Source of the DNA: Bryoerythrophyllum caledonicum
Lineage: Eukaryota; Streptophyta; Bryopsida; Pottiales; Pottiaceae
DNA: 64,000 nt
Assembly: GCA_963971425.1 (NCBI GenBank)
Contig: OZ020517.1
Span: 11,162,501-11,226,500 of the forward strand
Direction of reading: 5' to 3'
The stretch's first letter is position 1. Every line of letters starts with the position of its first letter. The notes below the pieces were generated by a model. It did not search any database, was not told the DNA's origin, and saw only the letters and a program-made list of their open reading frames with translations. Shown in pieces: positions 35,183-48,390 of the stretch. The position numbers and the translations under genes were made by a program.

Positions 35183-37757
35183 TTAAGGGTTGCCTAGTCA
35201 CCGGCGGATTTTGGGTAGATTGATAAACCGGAAGACTCCCGGTCCGAGACTGGTAAAACTTTCTTTAACAAAAGCAGCTAGCCGAATAAATCACTCAAGT
35301 GGTAGTGACCGGGTGTACAATGGGGCCCCAACGACATCACTACTCTCACCCTAGTGTTTAAATCTACCAACTTTAACAAGATCCCATCAACCGGTGGGAT
35401 AAATCCACAATAACACATAACACATGTAACAAAGGCTCAACCGGAAGACTCATCCGGATGAGTGGAATTATCTTCCGCTTGATCCATAGGGGGATTGACT
35501 GGAAGATTGGGAGTACCCACGGGTACATGGTCAAGAGAATCCACCGAAAGGTTGGAAGTTTCAACCAGGAGGTCTACCGGTGGATTAGAAGTATCCACCG
35601 GTAGATTGGAAGTATCTAACAATACATAAGGAGTCTCCACTGGATCAACAAGCATAGCTACTGAAGACTCAATCAAAGAATCCGTTTGTGAGAAAGAAAC
35701 GTCAATCGGTTCATTCCCGGGAAGTTTTACTAGAAGGCATCGTTGCCTCTTATAGACTTTCACACCCCACTCCTTGGAAGATCGAGAATCCGATCGACTC
35801 ACTGGACATTGAGTGGGTGGATCATCATCTTCTGAAGAAAAAGAACTATCACATACAAACCTTCTCTTCTTCCGGGGTGGGCTCCGAGCTTACAATGGCA
35901 TGGTGGCACTCGTTTGTTCAACAAGTAACTTGGTCAGTGCCACCATGGTTTATTGAGCCTTGACCTTCGTGTGCAGATGCTCCTTCTGAGATGTTCGGAA
36001 ACCTTTCTTCTCTTTGGTCAATTGTTCCCGGTCTTCATGGGCTGCAGCCAAGATGTCTCCAGTGTTTTCCACTCCAAATACCTTCCGGAGAGCCCTCTAA
36101 AGACTCTTTGCCTTCAGGAGCTTCATCTCCATTTGTTGGACATCCCGGGTCACATCCTAGGAGAACTGGGCTATGTTCTTCACGAGAGTGAGATTTTTTG
36201 ATGGTCGGGGGTGGTGGTGATAGTTTCTTCCGATGAGACCTGGAAGACCTACCAACATCTTCCAACAAAGACCTCCAATCTGAGAAGGAATCCTCAAAAA
36301 ATGCATGATGTAGGTGGTGGTCAGCCGTATTGTGACCCATTCACGTCGGTTGAGGTGGAAGATTGGGTTTAAAATTTCAACCACCCTCCTCAATCGGTGG
36401 TTCGTGAATTAATCACTCTAGAGTTTGGTAGTAGTTCGACACGTCGTAGGAATTTGGCACGTACTTATCCAGCACCTCCCGGTTGACTTTGGATGTCTAC
36501 CCATCCTCTTGACGAAAGGAATACACCTCACGACATACTTCCGTGGTCCATGACCGAGGAATAGTCCAATAGACTTCCCGGGGCGTCTGAAGAGATAACA
36601 ACTCTGCAGCTGCACGTCCCTTCCGGAAGATCCAAGGCTTGTCGTATAATTCCCTGCAATCTATCCAGATGAGGTCATCTTCAAGCTGTCTACTTTTCTC
36701 AGTCCCCTCCCGCTTGTTCGAGTCAATCTTTGAAAGCGTCAGTTGTACCGATCGAACCATGTTGTCCGGGATGGACTAGTTCGGCAATGTGCATGTACCT
36801 CCACCAATCTCCCTATCAACATATCACAACCTCTGGTCCGGCCCGGAAAACATAAGTATACCAGACAACTGGTGTACTTTCTCCGGAACACTTTACTAGA
36901 CTAACGTGGATGGAGGAATCTCACGTATCTAGTAACACAACTAACGAAACAACATCACAATTGACCACTTCAAACAAAAATGTATGACTTTGGAAAACAA
37001 GAATTTCGGAAGGGGATTTTCCGGTTGACCGGAGAGATCGGGAAAAAGATGGAAAATTTAGGCAAGACCTAGAGAAGAGGGGAGAATAGAGAAAACATAA
37101 AAGAAGACTTGCCACGAGGCCAAGACAATGGAAAATCAAATGATGGACAAGAAGGTAGACGCACAAGTACAAGAAATCAAGATCTAGGACATACAAGGTC
37201 TAGGTAGAGTCTACCAGGAGACTTTTCTCTAGACCGGAAAGAAGGTAACCGGAGTTCACCCCGGGAAAAGAAAAATGAGAAGAGATCTAACAAACAAGAA
37301 AGTTGTACAAACAAGAAAAATCCATCAATTGGCAAGAATCACCTTGTTCACAACTTCTTGCCACCTCTGTGTTGCACCTGCAGCCTCCTTGAAATCGTGG
37401 TTTAGTCTCTAAATCTTCTCACCGCGGCTGTGAATCTCTTTGCACCGCCTCCACGCTTAGGAATCTCCTCCTCCGTAGTGTCAAAAGCCTCCTCCACTAC
37501 AATCTTCTTCCAAACCCTAGATTTGAAGATTCAAACCCTAGGTGCTACAACTCTCCTTTAAAACACTAGCTCCACAATCCTAGCTTCTGCACCCTTCCTT
37601 CATGCTTCCTCCAACAACTCCTCCAACCTCCTTCTTTTTCTTCTTCACCTCTTCTTTGAAATCCCAACTTCTTAAAACAACCCAACTCCTTGAAAGAAAA
37701 CCCAACTCCTTAAAAGAGAATATAAAAGAGAATACAAGCTTGGGAGAGTCCGTACTG

Positions 37758-37760
<3 letters not shown>

Positions 37761-37793
<33 letters not shown>
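37761..37793 (+). repeat. (GA)n microsatellite
   Basis: About 16 GA units flanked on both sides by CGTACTGTTT. It lies in a CT-rich zone that could be a former 5' leader of the minus-strand region. Confidence 0.95.
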
Positions 37794-37795
<2 letters not shown>

Positions 37796-37800
37796 CGTAC

Positions 37801-38652
37801 TGTTTAGGAGAGGAGGAGTTCAACGATGTATTAGGAGAGAAAGAGCTCAACATTGTGAGGAGCGTCAGCTTGTGAAAAGCCTGGTACCCGGGCTGAACGG
37901 TACCCGGGATGGTACATTTTTATTTTTATTTTTATTTTGAATTTCTTTTTCTTTTTCTTCATATAAAATGAAATTCCTATTTTTCAAACAGAAATTTAAT
38001 TTTTCTACAACAATAAAGTAAAAAAGAAAAACCTAAACAATTAACACTAAAAATAACACTACTAACACGCAATTAAGCAATTATGCCTTGGCCAAGTGCG
38101 CTAATTGGCGCTCAATAACAACAAGAATTTGAGCAGAAATGTCTTCTGGAAGGAAAAAAAATCCGAGAATCCCTATTTTTTCTTTGCTATATTTTGTGAC
38201 AATTTCATTGAATATTGGTTTCTCGAAGTGTACATAAGTAAATCATTTTCACCATTTCGGTAAGATTATGCATAATATATGATTACGGTATTTCATTTTT
38301 ATTCCATTGACAATATTATATTGACCATGTACTTACAAGAAACTATTCACATACAATTTGTTGCATGAAATAAATTTTATATGAATTTAAATAAATTTTA
38401 GTGTCATGCTACAAATACAATTTGTAGGGGATGTAATGATAAAGCACGCAATTCAATGATGAAGTGTGAGGTTTAGAACTCTATATTTTTCATATATATA
38501 AAACCATACATGATATAACTATTGAATACTACAAAGATCATATACTACAATCAAACAAACAGTTTCTGAAGCAAATATACCAATCACACTGTACTAGTCA
38601 CCTAAACATCATGTATGCTTAGCTACGGTATGACCTCAAAGTCTTCATCATC
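37801..38652. other. AT-rich intergenic DNA
   Basis: Contains a short self-complementary GGTACCCGGG pair near 37885-37910 and a long T/A-rich tract. No gene seen. Confidence 0.6.
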
Positions 38653-39000
38653 CTATGGCGATATTACTCCCGTAGCGTGTTCCATGGCGATATTTACCAT
38701 TTTAGCCATCTCCTCTTCTCGCACCGGACTATCTCCAAGACTGACTGATGCAGACTGTTCATATATGTAGTTGCCAAGGTCGCCGTGCCGCGTGTGCCTT
38801 ACACCATCTGCATCATAATAGAAGCCATCCCTAAATGTCATTGGTGCAGTGAAGGTCTCCCAAAATTCAACAACATCTTCTGATTCGCTCTGTCTTGAAA
38901 CAAATGGCAATATTGGTCCAGTGCCACCTCCAATACCTTCAGCGCTCCGATGTGTCGCAGATCCAAGCTTTGATGGAGCAGGCCCCAAAAGCATGATCAT
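38653..39000 (-). CDS. Unrecognised coding stretch, 115 aa
   Basis: Minus-strand open frame starting MIMLLGPAPSKLG. It continues with VVEFWETFTAPMTFRDGFYY, a DADGVRHTRHGDLGNYIYE block and an acidic C-terminal stretch. Composition is GC-richer and more protein-like than the surrounding AT-rich DNA. Just after the stop codon the same frame continues DDEDFEVIP before another stop, suggesting the original protein ended slightly later. It may be an isolated exon or a transposase tail; I do not recognise it. No flanking exons or promoter could be assigned. Confidence 0.35.
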   Translation of the reverse strand: MIMLLGPAPSKLGSATHRSAEGIGGGTGPILPFVSRQSESEDVVEFWETFTAPMTFRDGFYYDADGVRHTRHGDLGNYIYEQSASVSLGDSPVREEEMAKMVNIAMEHATGVISP

Positions 39001-39254
39001 TGCTTACACCTTCTAAGAAAAATATTCAAAAGCATCATGTTACAACTCAAATGTGGCTTCCTTGACTTGTAAAGGTAAACCCCTAATTTTTATGACTCTA
39101 CAAAATGTCAATTTTAAAAATCATTAGTCCCATTTTTTTAATTTCCTGCTAAATGAAAACACACCTAAGAAGTTCAAATCCTAAGTCGAAATTCCAAAAA
39201 AATTATTATTTGGGAAGTTATAAACTCACTGTTAAGTGAATCTTCCAAAATTAC
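39001..39254. other. AT-rich intergenic DNA
   Basis: No gene seen. A TAAACCCCTAATTTTT sequence at about 39077 resembles the left end of the element at 10344, and a matching opposite end (AAATTTAGGGGTTTG) lies near 41488. Confidence 0.45.
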
Positions 39255-39470
39255 AGTTTCATCCATAAAAGATGAAAATAGTAGCACGGATGAAAACAGA
39301 GGATGACGAATCACAACAGATGGAAAATCACAACGGATGAAATGCGTAAAAACAATGGATGAGGAGGCAAAAATATAGCGGATGAAAAGGCAAAAAATCA
39401 ACAAATGAATTGCCAATAAAGGGATGAAAAACATTGGATGAAAAATTGCGGATGAAATGCCCAAAAGTGG
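39255..39470 (+). repeat. Irregular GGATGAAA iterations
   Basis: About ten copies of GGATGAAA or close variants (often CGGATGAAA) occur at irregular spacing over about 215 bp. The spacing is not fixed, unlike a simple tandem repeat. The minus strand across it is open for 96 codons only because of the repeated motif. Confidence 0.7.
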
Positions 39471-40446
39471 CTTCCGCTCTAAATCTGAAATTAATATGTA
39501 ATTAAAGAATTACGGACTTGGCTAATTTCAGCAAATAAACCACAAAAATATGCCCGGATTTTTTTACAAATTTTTTACAGATTCTTTTGAATTTTTTACA
39601 AACTTTTCATATTTTCAAATTGGAATGGAAAGTAGGCTTCATAAACTTCATTTCATTATTTGGACTCAAAATCACAAAATATCATGTTAATGACTCAAAT
39701 TTAGATTTAGAGCTAGTGCTAGAATCTACGAAATCTGAAGAAATTATGCAAATCTTCACTATGGTGATTTCAATTTTCAGCGACCTTTGAGGTCTTTTAG
39801 AAAAAAAAGAAAAAATTTAAAAAAATCCGAAAAAAATTGGGATGATACCTCCAGATTCAATCTACAAGGGAAATAAAATTGAAGTTATTTTGAATTGTTG
39901 AAAATTACTTATAGGCATTTCAGTTTCGTCCAAATCTATGGAAATTTTTTTTTTTTTTTTTTTTCCCCCTTCCAGCAATACAAGGTTTGACCAGGTATAC
40001 GACAGGATCAGGGTATGACCCGATACATGACTAAATAACGGGTATCAACGAACTCTGGAAGGGGTATCAACCAAGATCAATGGCACGATTAAGAGCCTCG
40101 TGCATACGCACGCGCCGCAAGAGAGTTGAGCCCGCTCAACATTGCCGACGCCAGATCCTAGCCCACCCACACTGCCAACGTCTCTCCGAATTCCACTACG
40201 CCGCTCTGACCCTAGCTGTTTTCATACTACTGACTTCGACACGCACAACACATGGAGGAGAGAGAAGGAGAGAGATGAGGGTGAAGTGAGGAGAGTGGAC
40301 CAGTAGATTAGTTAGGACGTTTGCAAGTTGGTGATGTAGCTTGTAGGTGTTTTGCACGTTGTTCACTCATCTACTCACAGGTTATTAACGCAGCTTGGAT
40401 CGTTACTGACTCACTCACAGGTTGTACACTCGCACCTTGTTCTTTA

Positions 40447-40556
40447 GGTGAAACCCTTAAACACCCTAGGAGAAACCCTAAGACACCCTAGGAGAAACCC
40501 TAAGACACCCTAGGTGAAAACCTAAGACACACTAGTCGAAAGCTAAGGACACCCCC
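40447..40556 (+). repeat. Five tandem 22-bp units with telobox cores
   Basis: Units start at 40447, 40469, 40491, 40513 and 40535. The consensus is GGAGAAACCCTAAGACACCC plus TA, and the last unit is the most diverged. Each good copy contains AAACCCTAA, the plant telomere/telobox sequence, but the 22-bp period shows it is not telomeric DNA. Confidence 0.95.
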
Positions 40557-41602
40557 ACGTACGCACCCCCCCGAGGTGAGAAGTCCAGCCATGAAAATGG
40601 CAGCGCCGCCGAAATTAGGGTTCCAAAAATTTGGGTTTCCAGATTGCCGACAAAATTTAGATAATTAGGGTTTTCAGATGTAGTGTCTCATGTTTTTCGA
40701 ATTAAATAATGACCCAACCTTAAACCCTAAACTGAAGTTTACAGGATAAAATGCAAACAAAATTAAATTATAAGTAGTTTAGAATGGTTGTGCACCTGAG
40801 TAGTTTAGAAAGGACGTGCTACTTTCCGCTTTGAACCTGCAATCACATAAAAACCAGTGAACAACATGATAGGATGAAGTTGAAATCTTGACCATCTAAA
40901 AACATCTAAAAACATGATATGTGGAGCTCACCTTTGGATGATCGTAAAAAAGAGACTCTCTATTATGAAATGGCTGCCTTATATGGATGGAGAAACTTTG
41001 TGGTTAACTACTCTACTTTAATACATATACCAAATATTACCTTCTTTTAAGAATATTACCTTGTGGTCAAAAATTCTACTATTATACATATAAACAATAT
41101 TGTTTTATGGTCAAACAATCTACTTTTATACATATAAATATTACCGTCTTTTTTCTTACCAAAAAAAAAATTGTCTAGTGTAAAAAGTCCATTTTAATCC
41201 AAGTCGAACATTTTTAGACATTTTGAGGAAGGGGGAATAAAACTTGTTTTCTACATAAAAACTAGAGATCTTCAAAGTCTTTGCTATTATTTTTTTTTAC
41301 CACAATATGTGGTGAAAACCTTAGTATCAACCGTTTGGATTATCAAAGTATTCCATATTTGTGTTAAAAAAAAGGTAAAACATGAATTGGTAATTTTTCA
41401 TTTGTTTTCATTTAGACGTCAAAATTAGATGTTTTGCCACTTTTTAGTTGTGGTAGTTTTGGGGTGTTTCTTGATGGAAAAAGGCTTGGAAATTTAGGGG
41501 TTTGTTCCTTGAGGATACTTACGTTCATTGAAATTTTAATATGAAAATGTCCTTCATAACAACTTTTGGAGGTATTTAAATTATTGTATTTGGGTTGATG
41601 GT
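40557..41602. other. GC-richer segment grading into AT-rich DNA
   Basis: A short plus-strand frame begins ATGGCAGCGCCGCCG at about 40597 and encodes only some 24 codons before a stop. It might be a first exon of a lost gene. Nothing else is supportable here. Confidence 0.3.
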
Positions 41603-42153
41603 TTGAAAGTTAGTTCATACCTAATATTGGAACTTACAACTTTTGCTATTCAAGGTAATCACGACCCATTTCCACCATATAATCCACAATCTAATATTTG
41701 TTGTGGACAATTTGTAGCCTTGAGTGTTGATCGAGCAAAAATAGAAGGCGGTGTACCATTCTATGTAGGGAAAGTGATTGAGGAAGGAAAAAACCGATGG
41801 AGACTTAAGATAAAGGTTTGTTGGTATTGGCCCATCATCCAAAGGGGGGTTGTTGATGGACATGGGTCTTCTGCACAACGGCATGCAAATTGCATGGATT
41901 CATTATGGGAGCCATATTGGGAGAGCCATAGTTGGGTAGAGAAAGATGCATGCATTTTTCATGGGTAGACACAGCGGAAAGAACCATGTCCTAGGCCGGC
42001 GGGTGGAGAAAGCGCAATGTATTTGGAGTGCAGGTTGAAAGCAGGATTCGCATTCTTCAATCGGCAAAGGCTCACGTACTACAATATATTGCAATGCAAA
42101 CCGAAGCTATCGATGACGACCGTTTCGAAGCAGCCCTAAATTCTATGGAGTAG
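41603..42153 (+). pseudogene. C-terminal part of an unknown protein, frameshifted
   Basis: The frame 41603-41968 contains a conserved-looking block: FVALSVDRAKIEGGVPFYVG, KVIEEGKNRWRLKIKVCWYW, then SLWEPYWESHSWVEKDACIF. After a stop, another frame continues with RKRNVFGVQVESRIRIL, AKAHVLQYIAMQTEAIDDD and FEAALNSME, ending at a stop near 42153. The Val-Gly-Lys-Val and Trp-Tyr-Trp-Pro pattern is reminiscent of BAH- or Tudor-like beta modules found at the ends of some transposon-associated proteins, but that is a guess. At least one frameshift near 41966-42020 breaks it. No upstream exons were found. Confidence 0.5.
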
Positions 42154-44759
42154 ATAGTGTGCTTTTATGAGAGTATACTAGTTGTGTATGATAATTGATA
42201 TATAGTGTATGTGTAAGAGTAGTATATTCTAAGGGTGATGTAAGACGTTATGTAATTAATCCCAAAGGTATAAAGGAGTTTTTACTATTGGTACTAAGTC
42301 CAATTGTAGAAGCATCTATATTTAGTTTCCACCATTGTATGCATTATGTACTACGTAGAATATCTTTTAATCAACTCCCCACCCTTGCATAAAGTATGTT
42401 TTTTGTGATTACGCCTGTTTATATACTACAATCCTTCAAATCTATCTTTGAAATATTGTGAAACTATATTAAATACACATTTATCTAGTAATAACGAGGG
42501 TCCACAAAAAATTAGTTGAAAATGCCAAAAAATTGCTTACAATATTAACATCCATGATTGTACGTAATATTGTTGCAGAAGCACTTATAATTTTTTTTCC
42601 TTTGAAAATATTTTTTTTCTTTGGAAAACATTTTCTTTTTGCAATTTTGCCACTTTTGTTCGCAATGGCCGCCGTTGTACCCAAGTGCACTTTTAATTGG
42701 CTAAGTGCATAATTGCTTTATTGCGTGTTATACATCCATTTTAGTAGTACAACACCATTTTCAACCACCTCAATAAGACTTCAAACTCTATCATAAAAAA
42801 GTTAAGAATTTACATCCAATGAAGAAACAAAATAGAGATGAATGTCTATCCATGAATCAATTTCTTCTTTGGATGAATGACTACATGGACTAGGGTGTAA
42901 GAATTTGGCTAATTATTATTGGATTTGGTTCAAAAATTTCCTTGGCCAACTTCATTCAATTCTATTATAAAAAATATGTTGTACTATGTTTTCCTTACAT
43001 AATTGCTTTGTTACATCAATAACTCTTAAAACCTTTGGTTTGATTGAACACTTTTAGTTCTTTTCTTGGTGTAATTGGAAACTTTTCTCACTAGTGCTAA
43101 TTGCTATCCAATACAACATAGCATAGTCATTACATTTTTTTGAATAAAAATTCCCTCTTCTCAAGAGAAATTAGGTGACCTCCTCTGACTCCCAAAGAAT
43201 ATAACATTGAATGTTAAGCAATTGCATAGAATTGTGTTGTGCCTAAATTTTAAAAAGTATTGTTTTTTATTAAAGTAAATAAATTTCATTTTTAAAAAAG
43301 AAAAAAGATAAACAACCAAACCAAAATAAAATCTGAAGTACTGTGCTTGGGAAGCATGTTTGTTTCTAAATAAATTTAAGATAAGAAAACAAGAAAATTA
43401 GACATTTTAGGGATGAAAAAATGAGAATATGAGAAATTATTTTTTAGTGATATTTATCTATTTTAAATCTATTTAAGACTATTTTTAATGATTTTTCTTT
43501 TTTTAAATCGCAAATCAAAAATTACATTTTTAATTAATAATATTTTTAATTTAAAACTTAATAGTAGTGGATATATGGGATGCAAAATTGATTAAGGTTA
43601 TTTTATATTAATCAAAGATGGTTACATGTGCTATATTTTTGCACAGCAAGTGAAGTTAACCCTAAAGGACAATTGTCCTTGAATGGGCTTTTTTGAATTT
43701 CGAGCAGGTACCTATAATGTCAAGTTTAGATATTTGTTTTTGGAATTTTTTGTGAATGTAGGCCATAACAAGAACTTTGAGGGGATCTAATTTTTTTTCA
43801 ATTAGACATTTTAAAAAATAAATATGGTACCCAAAGTGGAATTTTGTGTCTGGTGGGCAATTCGGGCGGCCATGCTAAATACATTTGTAACCTTTGAGAT
43901 TATTTCTATAAATACACAATGTTGTCGTCTTTGAGATTTCCAAAAAAAAAACATCTTTCAGTACAAAATGTTCACTCTACAAAATGTCAAAGTTTTCTCA
44001 CGGTTTTGGGCAGTGTACTAAAAAAACTTCTTCTTTCCCTCATAAAACTTAGAAAATTTGTTTTTTTAGATTTATTTTTTTTCACTTAAAGAATGGACAT
44101 CAATCTTTACTTTGACCGTTTGGATTGGGACTTTATAAAATAATGGAATTTCTAGGAAAGAAATATGATAAGGCATTCTTATGAATTCAATTTAATAAAA
44201 ATATTGCTTTCAACATGCTACACTTGTCTTTTGTGCGTAATTGTTTTTATACAATTAGCTAACTTAGTTGTTTTTGTCATGCACCAAAACCTCCAAATTC
44301 CATAATGCAAAAACCTAAGAAAAAAAAGTTAGAGTGTATCAACCTAGTCAAAAATCTTGTCAAAAAACTTTGTTTTTAAATTTCAATACCTATAATCTTC
44401 TAATCTCTACGGTCGATTATGATGAAATTTATCAAGCTATCTACTACAATAATCAGACTAAAGATCTTACGGTTATAATTTTAAAAATAATGATTTTTTA
44501 GTCATTCATGCTTTTTACATTGGAAATGGCAGTTTTGGAGCGTTTTTTGGTGAAACGTAGTCACGGAATTTTAGGGGTTAAGTTGTCAATAAAAAAAATC
44601 ATATAAAAATGTGATGTTTTCACAAATTCCAATGTATCTTGGATTTGAATTTTTAAGAATTTGATTGCAAATACTTGCTTCATGTGATGGTTTATGGCTT
44701 GTCAACTTAAAAAAAATACCTTTTGTATTACAAAAATTTGATTCTCTTTGCTGTAATAG
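42154..44759. other. Long AT-rich intergenic stretch
   Basis: No gene seen on either strand. It contains poly(A)/poly(T) runs and pieces of dispersed repeats, such as TTGG-TGAAACGTAGTCACGG next to AATTTTAGGGGTTAA near 44550-44577, similar to the right end of the element at 10344. Confidence 0.6.
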
Positions 44760-47743
44760 TTTTGATGATTCTAGAATGTATTTCGGCATATGTATGGTCT
44801 TCCTTTGACATTTAGATATTGTAGCTATTCTCTTGTACCTAAAACATTATAATTCCTACACAATCTTTGTATTTCCATATTTTAATAAAAATTCATAATC
44901 CTTGTAAATTTTAAATCATATAAACTTTGAAATGCTCTAGTCTAAAAAACACATGGAAATACTGAATTGAGCGAATTAAAATCTATAAAATCTAAATGAT
45001 TAAAATCTACAAAATTCAAGAACATTGTTTTGTCAATATGAAATGAGTCTTCTTACATGCACATGTTTAATTAGGAATTTCAAAATGAAAATGTACATGC
45101 ATTTTAAGACTCTTTGTTTTGTTTAATAAACAACAGAAATTGGAATGTGAATGTAAATTACAACCCCAAAAAATACCATTACAATTGCACCTTGATCTTA
45201 CTCTCAAATGTGCTAAACAGAATCTAGTCTATGTTTTTTAATTTTTTTTAATTAAAAAAAATTATAAATAAATGAGCATGGAATTTTTGCATACAAATAA
45301 CTTAGTCACGTGCATTCATATGCATTCAAGCCAAACACATCCACAGTGAAAGAACTAAATGCAATGAACCTGAGTACACTAGAATCATTATATACTGTGG
45401 GTGGTGAATGATGTGGGGTTCAAAATTATTGTGGTTGTCTTCACGGCTGTTAATAGTGTGGCTTTGAAATCTATAATTTTTGAAACAAAAATTGAAATTA
45501 AGGCTTATTTTGGTCAATCATAGTTTTTTTCACTCTTGATATATTTTCTCAAGACTTCAAACATTTTAACCCCTAACACTACCAGCATATAGATTTTGGA
45601 TGATTGACTAACTGAAAGTTGTAGATCTCTCTTATATGGCATTCATCCAATTGCCAAGAAATATACCATAAAATCCTATGGTTGTTAGCTTTGTGCATAT
45701 GTGATATTTATAGAAAGTAAATGAGAAGTGAAATTTCTATGCTTCATTTCATGTTGAAGTGTCTCACAAAACTCTCTTGAAATTTTAATTCAAAAAGAAT
45801 CCTTTCAAAGTGCCTTCAAAATGCTCATGAAATATAGTAATTAAAAAATATAGAAAAATCACCACTATCAAAGCGTTACATTTCAATCCATCACAACGAA
45901 TTTCACCCATAGACTGTTAATATTCTTTTTTCTATTAATTTGAAAAAAAAACATCAAATTTGAATTTCTAAAAATTACAAAAAAAAATTGGTGATATCAA
46001 TCATAGATCTAACCATACATATGTAATCTAAAATTTACAATCTACAACTTTATTTCAAACATCACCATATGATTTTTCCTTCTATACAAATTTTATAATG
46101 AATCTTTACAGCTATACAAATTTGAAGAAGAATAAAGTCATTTAGGGATTAAAAGCCTTAGGATTTTTAAATTGCACTAGAGTTATTGTTACCTCAAAAG
46201 ACTTTTTCCTCACAATATTTTCAAAAAATAAGAACTACTAACCCATCTTGTAAATACTGTGGCCCACACTAGATGGTGATTTTGGTGAAGTATTACCCAT
46301 ATAAGAGTGAATTCCACTCTATTATAACAATTCTTCTGGTGCTTTTCAACACCAAAATTTCTATTGTGGCACAAAATTCAACTGTGGAGCCGATTTCATT
46401 AGACTGGGATTCTCGATGACCTTTGAAAGGACATCACAAATATCTCCCACAATTCTTTCACATAATATACTTTGGATATCCTCTTTCGGTATTCTGACTT
46501 TAACATCACCACTAGCACTACAGTGCCCTTCTCTAAGCTACAACAGCTACACATTGTACATAAGTTGGAAGAACAATTGGTAAACTTGCAAAATATATCT
46601 TCACTTTTTAGTTACTTTACCTTGTACAGCCAGAATTAATTGCTGCAGTGCCACTCACTTGCAATTTAAATGAGTCACTGTCGGCTCCTTGAACCAAGTT
46701 TTACCCACATTAGACTGTTGGTTTAAAAATATATCTTGCAGAAGGTGTTTGTATAATCAGGCTTGTAAACGTATTTGAAGCATGTTTTTCAGCATGATAG
46801 TATCGTAAACAATTATTTAAAGAATGCATGTTCAAGTAGATCTGTTTTGGAGCGGTGACTTGCAGAACAATCTTACCGACCTGCAAAGACCTCTTCAACT
46901 ATGTTTGCACAAGTTGACGATCTTCTGTGGCCCACTGTTTAAAGGTATAATTTGGATCTTCTTTCAATACAAAGGAAGGTGTAAATTGATGCTCTTTCAT
47001 GATATTGTAAACAACACCACCGTGACCTTTAGCGTTACTTTTGATAAATTGGTTCGTCAGATTGGTCATTCAGGCCCAACAGTAATTTAAATAAATTATA
47101 CCAGTGGACACAAAAGTCTACGCCGAGATGTTGTTTGTTGACATACCAGGAACTTACATCACCCATAGTTTGTATTAAATCCCCTTCGGAAGTAAATAGT
47201 TGTTTTTTGATTTCATGAAAATTGGTTTCTCCTAGTGTGGGACAGAAGTCATTTAAAATATATTACCACTGGTATTCTCTGGGATCAAAGCATCGTAGAC
47301 TAGTAAAATTTCAGGTGATGACTCCTATTCTCTCTATCTGCTAGAAATATATTCAACTGGAGAAGCTCAATAAATGCAGGAAAAGGTTGTATTTTCATAT
47401 CAATTTCACTACCTTCTATTCTTCTTCACAACAGTCTAGACTTTGGTTTGGTCCTGAACCATCCTACTATAAATTGCAACAAATTCTTATTCAGCTGCAA
47501 TTTCTGATGGAAAGATGTTGTGACACATCATACATGGCCAAAGGTGAGAATTCCTCGGAGCTTAGAATTCCAAACCAAATGACAAATGTACTAAATTCAT
47601 AGTATGTCGTTGGTTTATATAACCCTAGATTTCCAAGCCATAGTGTGCTCACACTCGCATGAAAAGCTACTCAGATAGAATGCTTCATAAATTCACAGTA
47701 CCTGTTTCTTTTCACTGTATCCCTTGATTGATTACAATATTCA
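44760..47743 (+). repeat. Left arm of a 3-kb inverted repeat
   Basis: 2,984 bp, the reverse complement of 54779-57762. Matching landmarks always satisfy left + right = 102522, from the outer end (44760/57762) through 45326, 46824 and 47602 to the inner end, so there are no net length differences across the arm. Spot checks of homopolymer runs (nine-A tracts near 45950 and 45980) agree exactly. Mismatches were seen only at 47717, 47735 and 47737, next to the inner edge. It encodes only short frames (88 aa or less) with no recognised product. Confidence 0.97.
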
Positions 47744-48390
47744 GAATCATGCATGTATGCGCGACACAATGAAGCCAGTACTTGGGGAAATCCTTCCATA
47801 TTATCAGTCCTTGCTCTGACACGGAAGAATGCCGGCCAAGAACAGTTCAAAATTGACCTGCCACGGTGATTTTCGGATCCTTCAGTTTGTCCGATTCTTC
47901 TCAAGGACGTTGATGCAGAAAGGCTCTACGATGGGAGTCTAATTGGAAATTGTAAATTTTTAAACTGTAAACTGGAAACTGGCGGGACCACTTAGTCAAG
48001 TATGAAATGATGAATGAACTTGCATGCCCACTCGGTCCAGTTGATCGTGGAAAAGACAAAAGAAGTCTGTAATATCACTAAACATGATTTGCCATGATGT
48101 TATGTATACCCAATCTATCACATCTGTCATTATCAGATGCATAGTCATGGGAGTGGGTGATGGAGAGATGCAGTCATGGGTCCCGGATAGCAAAGTGACG
48201 ACGTGCAGTGCAAAGCACATGAACTGGAGTGGGTTGTAGAAACACACAGCGATACGCAACAAGTTTACACACAACTTACACACAGTTTCTAGGGTTGATA
48301 GAATTACATCAACCAAGGTTCTAGCGAAATTCCTTCGACGGTCTGGACTGAGGAAGCTTTCGTGGTGCTGCGGTGTACACTTACCAGGGG
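47744..48390. other. Start of the inverted-repeat spacer
   Basis: A relic of the tandem unit starts at about 48321 (CTAGCGAAATTCCTTCGACG). A minus-strand frame of 137 codons (47996-48409) overlaps this and looks like a by-product. No assigned gene. Confidence 0.4.

Larger units (their letters stand above)
34241..37800 (-). other. Gene-like but broken minus-strand region of unknown origin
   Basis: Open minus-strand stretches with a coding feel occur at 36497-36760 (WIDCRELYDKPWIFRKGRAA, then TPREVYWTIPRSW), 36035-36340 (Ser/Pro-rich) and 35437-35802. The last has degenerate repeats of a TSNLPVD-type motif. They are separated by stops and frameshifts and may come from one larger protein, possibly of a retroelement or captured gene. 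The strand has its own T/G/C bias and CCGG-rich text unlike its neighbours. I recognise no family and see no clear long terminal repeats. 34241-35370 and 36770-37560 hold no supported coding stretch. Confidence 0.4.

Noticed and set aside
40447..40556. Interstitial telomere
   Set aside because: The period is 22 bp, not 7 bp; only the core resembles the plant telomere unit.
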